Shown here: positions 1 to 5,434 of the stretch, one piece after another
How positions within the stretch are numbered: the stretch's first letter is position 1
Layout of the letters: the number at the start of each line of letters is the position of its first letter
The notes under the pieces: model-generated
Told to the model about the DNA's origin: nothing
Database searches by the model: none
What the model saw: only the letters and a program-made list of their open reading frames with translations
Assembly (NCBI GenBank): GCA_017997855.1
Contig: JAGOEF010000053.1
Span: 1 to 5,434, forward strand
Origin: Bacteroidales bacterium
Lineage (GTDB): Bacteria; Bacteroidota; Bacteroidia; Bacteroidales; ML635J-15
DNA length: 5,434 nucleotides
Reading direction: 5' to 3'
Position numbers and translations under genes: made by a program

Positions 1-947
1 GTAATAAGGTCGTTTTCGGAGTAATTCGATTTGTATTGCTCCAGGCTCGAAAACGAAGCCGGAATGGCAAAATAGGGCATAATCGGATCGGAGTTCAGAT
101 TGAATACCTCAACTTTATCGGCAATTTCGAGGGTGTTGCTGATTGCTTCAGGTACATCGGCAAATATTTCGGCCATTTCATCGGGCGATTTGAAATATTC
201 CTGCTTGGTGTAGTGCAGGCGGTTGGGGTCGTTTAAATCTTTACCCGTATTAAGGCAAATCAGCAAATCGTGTGCATCGGCGTCTTCCTTATTAATAAAA
301 TGCACGTCGTTGGTGGCAATCAGTTTAATATTATGTCTTTTGGCGGCTTCAATCAGATAGGGGTTTACAATTACCTGCTCGTCGTACACCTTGCGGTTCA
401 TTTCGGGGTCTTCCGAAAAATGACGCATGATTTCAAGATAGAAATCGTTCCCGAATAAGGATTTATACCATTGAATGGCTTTTTCGGCTCCTTCTAGGTC
501 GTTTGCAAGAATTTTCTGCGGTATTTCTCCTCCCAAACATGCCGAGGTAACAATCAGCCCTTCGCCGTATTGTTCCAGCAGATTGCGGTCGATTCTGGGT
601 TTCTGATAAAATCCGTCGGTGGCAGCAATTGTGCAGAGACGTAACAGATTTTTGTATCCGACTGCGTTTTTGGCGATTAATATGAGGTGGTGACCCGAAT
701 AGTCTTCTTTCCCCGATTTAACCGAAATTCCTTTTTCGGCGAGATAGGCCTCAACTCCCATCAGGGGTTTAATGTTTTTCTTACGGCACTGATCGAAAAA
801 GAGCTTTATTCCGAACATATTGCCATGATCGGTAAGGGCGAGCGATTTCATGTTGTAGTTAACAGCCTTTTCGACCAGCCCTTCGACGCTGGCAGCCCCA
901 TCTAAAATCGAATACTGAGAGTGAACGTGCAAATGTACAAAATCCAT
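1..947 (-). CDS. dnaE: DNA polymerase III alpha subunit, N-terminal part (partial)
   Basis: This is the catalytic subunit of the replicative polymerase; only the first 315 codons lie in the window and the rest runs off the left edge, so no stop is visible. The ATG at 947-945 gives a protein opening MDFVHLHVHSQYSILDG, the standard start of DnaE. The visible part is mainly the PHP domain (about residues 3-220). Its motifs are HLHVHSQYS (H7, H9), D16, TDHGNM (H41), GVEAYL (E66), GHHLILIAKN (H87), TSACLGGE (C137) and ATNDVHF (D214, H216). These match in order and spacing the nine metal-binding positions of bacterial DnaE proteins with an active PHP exonuclease; E. coli DnaE has lost several. Residues from about 220 on lead into the palm region, but the catalytic aspartates are outside the window. 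The start is supported by an AAAGGA site 7 bases upstream. The neighbours are unrelated in function. The family identity is very secure; choosing DnaE over the Gram-positive PolC form is also safe because the PHP domain is N-terminal and uninterrupted. Confidence 0.97.
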   Translation of the reverse strand, partial: MDFVHLHVHSQYSILDGAASVEGLVEKAVNYNMKSLALTDHGNMFGIKLFFDQCRKKNIKPLMGVEAYLAEKGISVKSGKEDYSGHHLILIAKNAVGYKNLLRLCTIAATDGFYQKPRIDRNLLEQYGEGLIVTSACLGGEIPQKILANDLEGAEKAIQWYKSLFGNDFYLEIMRHFSEDPEMNRKVYDEQVIVNPYLIEAAKRHNIKLIATNDVHFINKEDADAHDLLICLNTGKDLNDPNRLHYTKQEYFKSPDEMAEIFADVPEAISNTLEIADKVEVFNLNSDPIMPYFAIPASFSSLEQYKSNYSENDLI

Positions 948-954
948 AATATAA

Positions 955-960
955 TCCTTT
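955..960 (-). promoter_or_regulatory. Shine-Dalgarno-like site of dnaE
   Basis: On the minus strand AAAGGA is followed by 7 bases (TTATATT) and then the dnaE ATG. Sequence and spacing are good for a ribosome binding site and settle the start. This is notable because the other three genes here have A/T-rich leaders without a clear purine-rich site, as is common in Bacteroidota. Confidence 0.6.
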
Positions 961-997
961 GATAATCAACTACAAGCAACAACACATTACCGTTCGA

Positions 998-1033
998 TAA
1001 AGGTATGTATTAGAATGCTACCAGGCTAACAAA
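998..1033 (-). promoter_or_regulatory. weak promoter candidate for dnaE
   Basis: On the minus strand TACCTTTA (1005-998) matches the Bacteroidetes -7 consensus TAnnTTTG at all but the last base. A TTTG (1033-1030) lies 24 bases upstream, a little further than the usual spacing of about 19-23. It sits just downstream of the proposed terminator of the preceding gene, which is where a dnaE promoter is expected. Match and spacing are imperfect, so this is a suggestion only. Confidence 0.25.
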
Positions 1034-1047
1034 TCGGCGTTTTTTCT

Positions 1048-1082
1048 AAAAAAAGAAATTAACAATGAACCAAAACATTGCT
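1048..1082 (-). terminator. probable intrinsic terminator after the M1 peptidase gene
   Basis: Read on the minus strand, AGCAATG (1082-1076) can pair with CATTGTT (1067-1061), with one G-T wobble, around an 8-base loop. AATTTC and a run of seven T (1054-1048) follow. The hairpin starts 44 bases past the TGA stop. The stem is short and A/T-rich, so it is weaker than a textbook terminator, but position, orientation and T-tract all fit. Confidence 0.45.
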
Positions 1083-1125
1083 AAATCGCGATAATTGGTT
1101 ATTCTTCAAACAGCTATCGTTTTGT

Positions 1126-3063
1126 TCACCGCGTTATCACAATTTTTTTCCACAGGGTATTTTTTTCGCTGATGGTATAGCCTAACCAGTACATTCCGGG
1201 AGCCAGCGAACGTATGTCGAGCTTAATGGGTTGCGAACCCACCTCCTGATTTAGCCATTGCTTTCCATCGCTGCTTAGAATTTTTATGGTTGAAATTTGT
1301 TCCGGAGAACGTATTTCGATAAAATCGGATGCGGGGTTGGGGTATATCCTGATGGCATCCAGAGCAAATTGTTCGCTACCTGTATAGGTCACCGAAAGCA
1401 AATCTTTCAGTATGTAACTGTCGGGGTCGGGGTTAATCGATGCTACCGTTCCTTCAACGCTTATCGTATAATCCTGAATGTTTTGAGTCTGGTCGAGTCT
1501 TACGGTGTCGCGATCGCCGTTTTCGAAAACAATTTCGTATTCAACCGGTATTTCGAAGAAAGTAGTAGCCGGGGCTGTTGTGGTTTGTATGTTTCTGACA
1601 TGCAGTGTGTTGCCTTGCTGGTACCATTCCACCTCATATTGGGGATAACCCTCACCGTAGTACCAGTTTTCGAAAAATGTAGTGAAGTTGATTCCGGTAT
1701 AACTGCTCAACATCTGTTGAAACTGATCACCGGTTACAGTGCTGTTTCCGTAGGTTTCGACATATTCTTTCATAAATGCAAAGAACACCGCGTCATTGTT
1801 TACCATATACCTGATCATGTGTACCAGACAAGCACCCTTACGATAACTGAGCCGATAGTCGAATATGCGGCCGGCATTGTTTAGTTCCGAAAAAGGCACA
1901 TATACCGATCCGGTGGGGGCTTGTTTTGCAATTTCCTGACACGATACAATCCAATCGTCCTGGTATCCGTCGGGATGTATAAATTCTTCGCCCAGATATT
2001 CCACATAACTGGCAAAACCTTCGTTAATCCAGATATCAGACCAGGTGGCGCAAGTTACAAAATCGCCAAACCACGAATGCCCCAGCTCGTGAACCACAAG
2101 GCTAAAATCGAAGTTACCCAGGGTGGTCATCGTCTGATGTTCCATGCCTCCGTTGAGTTTTACAATGCAATGACCATATTTTTCTTCGTGGAAAGGATAC
2201 CTGCCAAAAAGTGTCGACAACACATCTATCATGGTATCGGCACGGTTGATATTGGCCTGGTAGGTTGTGAAATATAAATCGTTATCGGGTATGTAGTTTT
2301 GCACAAGAACCGTTTCATCGTAAGCACTCATATATGCATCAAACGAATAATCACGGTATTCGCCCACAGCCACCGAAATCAGATAGTAAACAATCGGATA
2401 TTTCGATTTCCATTCCATGCGTTTTTTTCCATTCCCCAAATCAACAGTATTGGTGAGCAATCCCTGAGAACCGGCTTTCAAATTGTTGGGAACAGTAACA
2501 AATACCCAGACTGAGTCGGCTTTGTCGGTAAGCTCTTGTTTACACGGAAACCAATATTTGGCTTCGTAGGGTTCGGTAAGCGAAAAAGTAATCTGGTAAT
2601 TGAAAACCGAAAGGAATGTAAATGTCTGACAACTCATTCCGGCGGTTGGTGTCCCCGAATAATAAATATCGGCACAAATATCATATCCCGATGAATGGGG
2701 TTGTGTAAACTGGCAGGGTACAACAAGCAGGTTGTCCAGGTGTGTGAATTCTGCAATTTCGCCATTAATCAAAACCTGACTTACCACCATATCTTCTTTT
2801 AAATCGAACACCAGTTCGTCCTGATAGCTATTATTCAGGTTCAGATAAATCAGGGTATTACCCGAAACAGCACTACTGGTATTATCCATGTCGAGATTCA
2901 GGTGATAAAAGCCAATGTCATACTGATGCATCCGGGGATCAACCTCATGATCGGCCGAAAGTTTTTTGGCTGCAAAGTTTTTTTCAAATCCGAATGGGTT
3001 CTCCTGGGCTGCAAGCATAGTAATAACACACAGACCGGCTAAAATCAATAAAATATGTCTCAT
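1126..3063 (-). CDS. secreted M1-family zinc aminopeptidase with T9SS sorting domain
   Basis: A 645-residue exported metallopeptidase, expected to remove N-terminal residues from peptides at or outside the cell surface. Residues 1-19 form a signal peptide (MRHILLILAG onward) with a likely cut at LAA|Q. An N-terminal beta domain follows (about 35-235), then the thermolysin-like catalytic domain (about 250-470). Visible active-site parts are the exopeptidase motif GGMEHQT (E308), HELGH (zinc ligands H325 and H329, catalytic E326), the third zinc ligand E348 in NEGF exactly 18 residues later, and Y407 in SYRKGA, the expected transition-state tyrosine. The end, from about residue 570 (IRIYPNPASDFIEI to KKIVITR), is a type A T9SS C-terminal sorting domain, normally removed during outer-membrane passage. 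The large C-terminal helical domain of longer M1 enzymes appears absent. I chose the ATG at 3063-3061: an in-frame TTG at 3099 would add 12 residues and bury the signal peptide. The family is certain; substrate preference cannot be read from the sequence. Confidence 0.93.
   Translation of the reverse strand: MRHILLILAGLCVITMLAAQENPFGFEKNFAAKKLSADHEVDPRMHQYDIGFYHLNLDMDNTSSAVSGNTLIYLNLNNSYQDELVFDLKEDMVVSQVLINGEIAEFTHLDNLLVVPCQFTQPHSSGYDICADIYYSGTPTAGMSCQTFTFLSVFNYQITFSLTEPYEAKYWFPCKQELTDKADSVWVFVTVPNNLKAGSQGLLTNTVDLGNGKKRMEWKSKYPIVYYLISVAVGEYRDYSFDAYMSAYDETVLVQNYIPDNDLYFTTYQANINRADTMIDVLSTLFGRYPFHEEKYGHCIVKLNGGMEHQTMTTLGNFDFSLVVHELGHSWFGDFVTCATWSDIWINEGFASYVEYLGEEFIHPDGYQDDWIVSCQEIAKQAPTGSVYVPFSELNNAGRIFDYRLSYRKGACLVHMIRYMVNNDAVFFAFMKEYVETYGNSTVTGDQFQQMLSSYTGINFTTFFENWYYGEGYPQYEVEWYQQGNTLHVRNIQTTTAPATTFFEIPVEYEIVFENGDRDTVRLDQTQNIQDYTISVEGTVASINPDPDSYILKDLLSVTYTGSEQFALDAIRIYPNPASDFIEIRSPEQISTIKILSSDGKQWLNQEVGSQPIKLDIRSLAPGMYWLGYTISEKNTLWKKIVITR
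1129..1356 (-). other. T9SS type A C-terminal sorting domain of the M1 peptidase
   Basis: The last roughly 76 residues (570-645) have the standard layout of this domain: an opening IYPNPASD motif, alternating beta strands, a late LAPGMYWLGY block and a basic tail ending KKIVITR. In Bacteroidota with the Por/Gld type IX system such domains direct cargo across the outer membrane and are cleaved there, usually with attachment to lipopolysaccharide. The N-terminal boundary is approximate. The domain implies that the organism encodes a T9SS; none of its parts are in this window. Confidence 0.88.
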
Positions 3064-3161
3064 AAAATTGTCCAAATTTGTTTTGATAAAATTACACAAA
3101 ATGTGATTATAGTTTACAACCTAATTATTTCATGTTTCAATGGGAATAATTCGGTGATTTT

Positions 3162-3178
3162 CGGTAAACACATTACCG
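3162..3178 (-). repeat. inverted repeat across the alkD-like stop codon
   Basis: CGGTAA and TTACCG form a perfect 6-base inverted repeat around a 5-base loop. On the minus strand the upstream arm contains the TAA stop of the glycosylase gene. No T-run follows (AAAATCACC), so it is not a standard intrinsic terminator. It could be an mRNA 3'-end stabiliser, a Rho-associated element or a protein site for the downstream M1 gene. A second, all-A/T inverted repeat (AATTATT/AATAATT, 3123-3129 and 3145-3151) lies in the same 109-base spacer. The spacer shows no convincing -7 box for the M1 gene. Confidence 0.4.
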
Positions 3179-3847
3179 CGATTTGTCAATTCTTTTTAGG
3201 GCTTCGCGCCTGCTTAATGGTTTAAGCTCGTGAGTATTCACATAGTTTTCGACCCAGAGGGGATTGGTTTTTGAATATTCGCGCAGCGCCCAGCCAATGG
3301 CTTTTTGCACAAAAAATTCTTTTGAAGTGGCATTTTGTTCAATATGGCGGGTCAGCAAGTCAAGGTCGGTTTTATTCCGGTATTTCAACTGAAATATAAT
3401 GGAGCTGCGTTTCAGCCATATATTCTCGTTTGCCGACCAGGCATCGGTACGCGGCTGCATCAACTCCGGAAATTTCAGAAAGTAATCGCCCAGAACCGAT
3501 CCGTTAATATAGTCAACCGAGTCCCACCATGAATTGGTAACCAGCAGCTTTTCAAACAAACTTATATCGCCGGCCTGCCAGTTTTTCTTGTGTTTTACAA
3601 GCAGTAAAATGGCAAAATAATGAAACTCACGTTCCGGTAATTCAAAAAGTCTTTGTGCGGTTAATTTTGCTACATCATAAGCAGGTAACCCGTAGGTTTT
3701 AAAAAATTCTTTGTTGAGTTCTTCTCGCTGTTTCGACTGCATGCCGAAAAACGGGGCGCGGTTTTTCATGTAACGGCTCATTTGCAGCGCGTATTCCGGA
3801 TTGGAGTGGGCCTTGTAAATTTCTGTTAGTTGCTCGATGTATTTCAT
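3173..3847 (-). CDS. AlkD-type DNA alkylation repair glycosylase
   Basis: A 224-residue cytoplasmic protein of the DNA alkylation repair (HEAT-like repeat) family. Characterised AlkD enzymes excise positively charged alkylated bases such as 3-methyladenine and 7-methylguanine without flipping the base out. Length and sequence closely follow Bacillus AlkD as I remember it. NSWWDSVDYINGS carries W108 and D112, NIWLKRSS carries R147, and KAIGWALREYSK carries W186. These correspond, each shifted by one, to W109, D113, R148 and W187 that form the lesion-binding and catalytic groove of B. cereus AlkD. The all-helical character is evident and there is no signal peptide. The ATG at 3847-3845 follows an A-rich leader (AAAAACAGAAAAA) with no Shine-Dalgarno, usual for this phylum. 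It is divergent from the M16 gene and 109 bases upstream of the M1 gene, with no other repair gene adjacent. Some relatives of AlkD lack activity, but the retained groove residues argue for a working enzyme. Confidence 0.92.
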   Translation of the reverse strand: MKYIEQLTEIYKAHSNPEYALQMSRYMKNRAPFFGMQSKQREELNKEFFKTYGLPAYDVAKLTAQRLFELPEREFHYFAILLLVKHKKNWQAGDISLFEKLLVTNSWWDSVDYINGSVLGDYFLKFPELMQPRTDAWSANENIWLKRSSIIFQLKYRNKTDLDLLTRHIEQNATSKEFFVQKAIGWALREYSKTNPLWVENYVNTHELKPLSRREALKRIDKSR

Positions 3848-3877
3848 TTTTTTCTGTTTTTAATTGCTAATGAAAGG

Positions 3878-3885
3878 CTAAGATA
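3878..3885 (-). promoter_or_regulatory. weak -7 box candidate for the alkD-like gene
   Basis: On the minus strand TATCTTAG matches the Bacteroidetes -7 consensus TAnnTTTG at all but one fixed base and lies about 30 bases before the ATG. No upstream TTG/TTTG at the right distance is evident. A second near-match, GATATTTG, lies further upstream (about 3932-3939). Neither is strong. Confidence 0.22.
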
Positions 3886-4005
3886 CGTTTTTGTTTTTTG
3901 TCATAGTTAAACAAGTTTGTAAAAGCTGTTCAAATATCGAATAACCCAAAAGAAGACACATCGGGTGTTTAACAAATTATTAATGAGCTTTTATCGCAAT
4001 TTTGC

Positions 4006-4013
4006 TACATTTG
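4006..4013 (+). promoter_or_regulatory. Bacteroidetes-type -7 promoter box of the M16 peptidase gene
   Basis: TACATTTG is a full match to the TAnnTTTG consensus used by the primary sigma factor of Bacteroidota. It ends 34 bases before the ATG, which would give a 5' leader of roughly 25-30 bases. No clear TTTG -33 element is found about 20 bases upstream, where the sequence is A/T-rich (AACAAATTATTAATGAG). The rest of the divergent spacer (3848-4047) shows nothing further that I can name. Confidence 0.6.
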
Positions 4014-4047
4014 CCGCAATATGAATAATCTTTAACTTAAATAACGG

Positions 4048-5434
4048 ATGAAAAAAACAGCAATTCTCGTAATTTCGTTGCTTTGGTTAACGGTGATGGC
4101 CGTTGCTCAGGGCGTTAACTATGACGAAAAACTTGTGTTAGACCCAACAGTACGAACCGGAGTACTCGACAATGGGTTGACCTATTACATTAAATCTAAC
4201 CCGACTCCGCAAAAACGCGCAGAACTGATGCTTGTTGTAAATGCAGGCTCTGTGCTCGAAGACGATGACCAACAAGGTCTTGCGCACTTTGTTGAGCACA
4301 TGGCTTTTAACGGAACCCGCAATTTTCCGAAGCACGATCTTATCAATTATCTGGAATCGCTGGGGATGAAATTCGGACCCGAAGTGAATGCAGGTACTTC
4401 TTTCGACTTAACCATGTATGGCATTAAAGTTCCCACCGACAGTGCAGACGTACTTGATAAAGGTCTTCTCGTGTTGTACGATTGGGCACATCAGGTAAGT
4501 CTCGAAGGTGAAGAAATTGAAGCAGAGCGTGGAATTATTCACGAAGAATGGCGCATGAGTCAGGGAGCCATGGAGCGCATGCAGAAAGAACTTCTTGGGG
4601 TGTTGTTTCACGGGTCGAAATATGCGGACAGGTTTCCAATAGGCTTGATGTCGGTTGTTGACAGTTGCGAGTATGAAGCCGTTCGTCGTTTTTATAAAGA
4701 TTGGTACCGCCCTGATTTGCAGGCTGTAATACTGGTTGGTGATTTCGATGCCGCTGCAATGGAAGTGAAAGTAAAAGAACTTTTCGGGCGTATCGAAAAA
4801 CCCAGCAACCCACGCACCCGCCCGGTAATCGACATTCCCGACCATGATGAAACTCTGGTTTCGGTAGCAACCGACCCTGAATCACCCTATGCAATGGTAT
4901 ATCTGGTGTATAAGCATCCACAGGAAGCAACCCTTACGGTTGGTGACTACCGGAAAGACCTGATAGCCAACCTGTATAACTCGATGATCAGCAAACGCCT
5001 GCAAGAACTTACCCTCATCGAAAACCCGCCTTTCGTGCAGGGAATGAGCATGTATACTTCGTTTCTCGGGCCAAAATCCTTGTATATGGGTATTGGTATC
5101 GCGCAAAACAACGACGTCATCAAAGCCATGGATGCACTGGTGGTTGAAAACAATCGGGTGAAAACATTTGGTTTCACACAAACCGAACTCGACCGAGAAA
5201 AAGCGGCTATGATGAAAGATTACGAAAAAATGTATAACGATAGAAATAAAACCAAATCAGAAGATCTGGCACAGGAATATCAAAGCTATTATTTACCCCC
5301 ACACACCCCGGCTCCCGGTATCGAAAAAGAGTTTGAGTTAGCCAAGCAATTATTACCGACCATTACCCTCGATGATGTAAATGCCTTTGCAAAAACACTG
5401 GTAACCGAAAAGAATGCAGTAATCGCTGTGATGA
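4048..5434 (+). CDS. exported M16-family zinc peptidase (partial)
   Basis: The first 462 residues of an insulinase/pitrilysin-like metallopeptidase, cut by the right edge. Residues 1-20 are a signal peptide (MKKTAILVISLLWLTV onward) with a likely cut at AVA|Q and no lipobox, so the protein is exported to the periplasm or beyond. The first M16 domain (about 35-190) holds the inverted zinc motif HFVEH (ligands H80 and H84, catalytic base E83) in the context AHFVEHMAFNGT. Two conserved glutamates follow in EAERGIIHEEW; by comparison with pitrilysin, E160 is the accessory residue and E167 the third zinc ligand. A second M16-fold region begins near FYKDWYRPDLQAVILVGDFD (about 215-234). Relatives in this phylum are usually about 900 or more residues with two active/inactive domain pairs, so about half is seen. 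The start is supported by the signal peptide and the promoter box; the earlier ATG at 4021 meets a stop after four codons. Substrate is unknown, most likely peptides. Whether it has a T9SS tail cannot be seen. Confidence 0.93.
   Translation, partial: MKKTAILVISLLWLTVMAVAQGVNYDEKLVLDPTVRTGVLDNGLTYYIKSNPTPQKRAELMLVVNAGSVLEDDDQQGLAHFVEHMAFNGTRNFPKHDLINYLESLGMKFGPEVNAGTSFDLTMYGIKVPTDSADVLDKGLLVLYDWAHQVSLEGEEIEAERGIIHEEWRMSQGAMERMQKELLGVLFHGSKYADRFPIGLMSVVDSCEYEAVRRFYKDWYRPDLQAVILVGDFDAAAMEVKVKELFGRIEKPSNPRTRPVIDIPDHDETLVSVATDPESPYAMVYLVYKHPQEATLTVGDYRKDLIANLYNSMISKRLQELTLIENPPFVQGMSMYTSFLGPKSLYMGIGIAQNNDVIKAMDALVVENNRVKTFGFTQTELDREKAAMMKDYEKMYNDRNKTKSEDLAQEYQSYYLPPHTPAPGIEKEFELAKQLLPTITLDDVNAFAKTLVTEKNAVIAVM

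Noticed and set aside
36..905. Short plus-strand open frames over dnaE
   Set aside because: All are antisense to the conserved PHP-domain coding sequence and resemble no protein.
1085..1092. ATCGCGAT palindrome downstream of the M1 gene
   Set aside because: An isolated 8-base palindrome with no partner copies or flanking structure carries no clear meaning.
1297..1884. 195-codon open frame on the plus strand inside the M1 peptidase gene
   Set aside because: It lies antisense to a gene with a complete set of active-site motifs, and its translation is Phe/Val/Tyr-rich with no recognisable domain. It is a shadow of the real gene's codon pattern. The frames at 1921-2277 and 2299-2514 are rejected for the same reason.
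3095..3119. CRP-like TGTGA half-site upstream of the M1 gene
   Set aside because: The second half-site does not match TCACA at the required spacing, and the CACA-AAA-TGTG palindrome there has only four-base arms.
3123..3151. AATTATT/AATAATT inverted repeat as a terminator of the alkD-like gene
   Set aside because: The stem is entirely A-T, the loop is 15 bases and no T-tract follows. In A/T-rich spacer DNA such a match is expected by chance.
3335..3532. 65-codon plus-strand frame inside the alkD-like gene
   Set aside because: It is antisense to the conserved AlkD core and has no supporting motif.
4021..4035. Earlier ATG upstream of the M16 gene
   Set aside because: The frame reads four codons (M-N-N-L) and then stops, so it is not a useful start or a convincing leader peptide. 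It may lie at the transcript 5' end.
4408..5181. Overlapping minus-strand open frames inside the M16 gene
   Set aside because: They are antisense to a well-supported M16 coding sequence, overlap one another in different frames, and show no domain or plausible start context. The frame at 4138-4335 is the same case.
1..5434. A hidden defence, mobile or otherwise new system
   Set aside because: All long coding regions belong to well-known families, the spacers are short (109-200 bases), and I found no repeat array, transposase, integrase, terminal inverted repeats or tRNA.

Overview
This window looks like ordinary chromosomal DNA from a member of the Bacteroidota (Bacteroidetes). Four signs support this. 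The M1 peptidase ends in a type IX secretion (T9SS) sorting domain. Both exported peptidases have a signal peptide that places Gln right after the predicted cleavage site. The promoter before the M16 gene contains a Bacteroidetes -7 box (TACATTTG). Three of the four starts have A/T-rich leaders without a convincing Shine-Dalgarno. I cannot fix the genus; a free-living Bacteroidia-type lineage is a guess. I see no mobile element, CRISPR array, tRNA, rRNA or phage gene.

Layout, left to right. Positions 1-947 (minus) hold the first 315 codons of dnaE, the replicative DNA polymerase III alpha subunit, running off the left edge; this part is mainly the PHP domain. Positions 948-1125 hold the dnaE leader (a good AAAGGA ribosome site and a weak promoter candidate) and a probable terminator for the next gene. 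Positions 1126-3063 (minus) encode a secreted M1-family zinc aminopeptidase with a T9SS sorting domain. Positions 3064-3172 are a short spacer with an inverted repeat across the preceding stop codon. Positions 3173-3847 (minus) encode an AlkD-type DNA alkylation repair glycosylase. Positions 3848-4047 are a divergent promoter region. Positions 4048-5434 (plus) encode the first 462 residues of an exported M16 (insulinase/pitrilysin-like) zinc peptidase, running off the right edge.

The genes do not form an obvious pathway. Two are DNA-maintenance enzymes (DnaE, AlkD) and two are exported zinc peptidases (M1, M16) that plausibly serve peptide breakdown outside the cytoplasm. The three minus-strand genes are separated by 109 and 178 bases, so a single tight operon is unlikely. 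I found no evidence of an undescribed system. The points most worth a second look are the apparently complete PHP metal site in DnaE, an exact 12-base repeat shared by two intergenic regions, and the stop-codon hairpin of the alkD-like gene.
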